Source of the DNA: Flocculibacter collagenilyticus
GTDB taxonomy: Bacteria > Pseudomonadota > Gammaproteobacteria > Enterobacterales > Alteromonadaceae
Reading direction: 5' to 3'
DNA length: 64,000 nucleotides
Assembly (NCBI RefSeq): GCF_016469335.1
Contig: NZ_CP059888.1
Location: 930,001-994,000, forward strand
Part shown: positions 62,923 through 64,000 of the stretch, one piece after another
How the letters are laid out: each line of letters opens with the position of its first letter
How positions within the stretch are numbered: the first letter of the stretch is position 1
Notes under the pieces: model-generated
Databases searched by the model: none
Told to the model about the DNA's origin: nothing
Seen by the model: the letters and a program-made list of their open reading frames with translations, nothing else
Position numbers and translations under genes: made by a program

Positions 62923-63297
62923 GGTTTGTTGGTCTTTTAAGGTTGTTGTTTCACTGTTTTGACTGTCGCTCAAGCTAGCAGCTGTTTTAATGCATTTAGT
63001 ACCTTCGTATATAGTATCTTCGTGCTAGCATATCTCGGCGTGGGGCCGAATAAATATAAAATAAAAAACTGACACCGCTTTCACCTTGCGTGTTTCCGCG
63101 CGCTCACAACTAGAAGTATTTGCTTAAGCCTCATCAACGTTTTACGCCATACAATGATTTCTCATTACATAAAGTCAATTAACGTATTTAAACTGTTATC
63201 TTTTAGGTTGAATCTTGTTGTTTTGACTACATATTTATTAAAAATTACTAGCCGTAGTAAACGACAGACAAAAACGATTTAAGGTAGAAAAAACGAT
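62923..63297. other. Intergenic region, no supported gene
   Basis: 375 bases with no convincing open frame, hairpin or promoter. Ends with the AAGG ribosome site of the acetyltransferase. Confidence 0.4.
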
Positions 63298-63747
63298 ATG
63301 GACATTAGTCTTAAAGACATCACCAAAGACAATTGGGTTGACATGATAGAGCTTGAAATCACTAAAGATCAGGAGGATTACGTCGCCCTAAATGCGGAAT
63401 CAATTGCAGCTTCTAAATTTTATGATTATTACGTTAATCGTGGCATTTATTTAGGCGACAAGCCTGTTGGATTTATTCAATATTATCCTAACTATGAAGA
63501 CGGCAAGCCCAACGAAATATTTATCGATCAGCTAATGATAGATGTTGAACATCAAGGCAAAGGCTTAGGCACAAAGGCCGTTGAATTAGTAATCAATGAA
63601 ATAAAGCAACTAAAGGGTTTTAACGCCATTTCTATTTGTTATGTTGAAGGGCATGACGTAATGAAACCCTTTTTTGAACGTTTTGGTTTTAAGGTGATTG
63701 AGCAAGACGAATTCGACGAAACCATTATGGAGCTTCATTACGCATAG
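63298..63747 (+). CDS. GNAT-family N-acetyltransferase
   Basis: A 149-residue protein with the GNAT fold. The acetyl-CoA binding motif A is 'IDQLMIDVEHQGKGLGTKAVELV' (Q/RxxGxG/A in HQGKGLGTKA; quoted in part). Motif B ends 'MKPFFERFGFKVIEQDE'. The N-terminal 'VGFIQYYPN' is like the PaiA/BltD/spermidine acetyltransferase branch. Substrate not determined. Good AAGG ribosome site at distance 12. Confidence 0.88.
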   Translation: MDISLKDITKDNWVDMIELEITKDQEDYVALNAESIAASKFYDYYVNRGIYLGDKPVGFIQYYPNYEDGKPNEIFIDQLMIDVEHQGKGLGTKAVELVINEIKQLKGFNAISICYVEGHDVMKPFFERFGFKVIEQDEFDETIMELHYA

Positions 63748-63912
63748 CCAAATCTACGCACGTGAACGCATAAGTAGATTTAAATGAAACGGTTAAGTTG
63801 CAACTGCTCTAAAAGAGAAGCCAAATTGCTATTTGTGTGTTCAGGCAACAGTTCTAATTACGGTAAATTGTTGATAGTATTAAATTAAATTCCAACGGTG
63901 TAAGTATTTATA

Positions 63913-64000
63913 ATGAAACTCACTTCTTTTTTAGTATTGTTTATGTGCTTTTTTGCTACAGATTTGTCTGCAAAAAGCACCGCAACCACCCCTTTTGTTA
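63913..64000 (+). CDS. Start of an exported protein, cut by window edge
   Basis: The ATG at 63913 opens a frame that stays open to the window end (29 codons). It begins with a signal peptide (MKLTSFLVLFMCFFATDLSA, then KSTATTPFV). Nothing more can be said without downstream sequence. Confidence 0.6.
   Translation, partial: MKLTSFLVLFMCFFATDLSAKSTATTPFV

Noticed and set aside
1-64000. CRISPR arrays, rRNA operons, prophage or integrase genes
   Set aside because: None seen. The only regular short repeats are the coding and stop-codon 15-bp repeats described.

Overview
The window is a 64 kb, A+T-rich chromosomal segment. It most likely comes from a marine gammaproteobacterium of the Alteromonadales, in the Colwellia/Thalassotalea neighbourhood. 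The placement rests on the recX-alaS-lysC-csrA-tRNA-Ser-tRNA-Arg order, the oadGAB sodium pump, a GlyGly-CTERM-like metalloprotease, DbpA, the anmK-mepM-tyrS block and the number of c-di-GMP proteins. This is family-level inference and no species is claimed.

Region by region: 1-7.9 kb is core genome (DUF2884 protein, EF-hand protein, DUF938 methyltransferase, a membrane protein overlapping recX, alaS, lysC, csrA). 8.2-11.1 kb holds a secreted M6 metalloprotease. 11.2-11.7 kb is a tRNA unit (Ser-GCU and two identical Arg-ACG genes) behind a strong promoter. 11.9-12.8 kb holds a gene broken by two in-frame stops and a small exported protein. 13.0-16.3 kb is oadGAB. 16.4-20.4 kb carries exported proteins, including a lipase-like hydrolase paired with a DUF4785 protein. 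20.4-27.1 kb is housekeeping (anmK, mepM, tyrS, dbpA, an MscS-type channel). 27.2-32.6 kb is a leftward cluster of two c-di-GMP enzymes, a small PstS-like binding protein and an outer-membrane barrel.

The most striking block is 33.3-53.8 kb: fifteen genes, all rightward and closely packed, ending at a strong terminator. It encodes a MotA/TolQ/ExbB-like channel and two von Willebrand A (VWA) proteins whose single N-terminal membrane helix carries an Asp in an ExbD/MotB-like position. It also encodes a degenerate Hsp70-like/FHA-like fusion, two membrane-anchored PEGA/TPR proteins (one ending in a formylglycine-generating-enzyme-like domain without catalytic cysteines), a TonB-C-terminal-like protein, several lipoproteins, an M48 protease, MlaA and an RND/MMPL transporter. 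I read it as a candidate proton-driven trans-envelope machine, perhaps linked to lipid or outer-membrane maintenance. I know of no described system with this composition.

54-64 kb is accessory: an AraC/GyrI-like regulator, an intact IS982-family element with an exact 9-bp target duplication, a toxin-like gene overlapped by a lipoprotein gene, an RNase E S1-domain fragment interrupted by an amber codon, and scattered single genes (PhzF, ECF sigma factor, ArsH, CPBP protease, GNAT). The last gene runs off the window edge.
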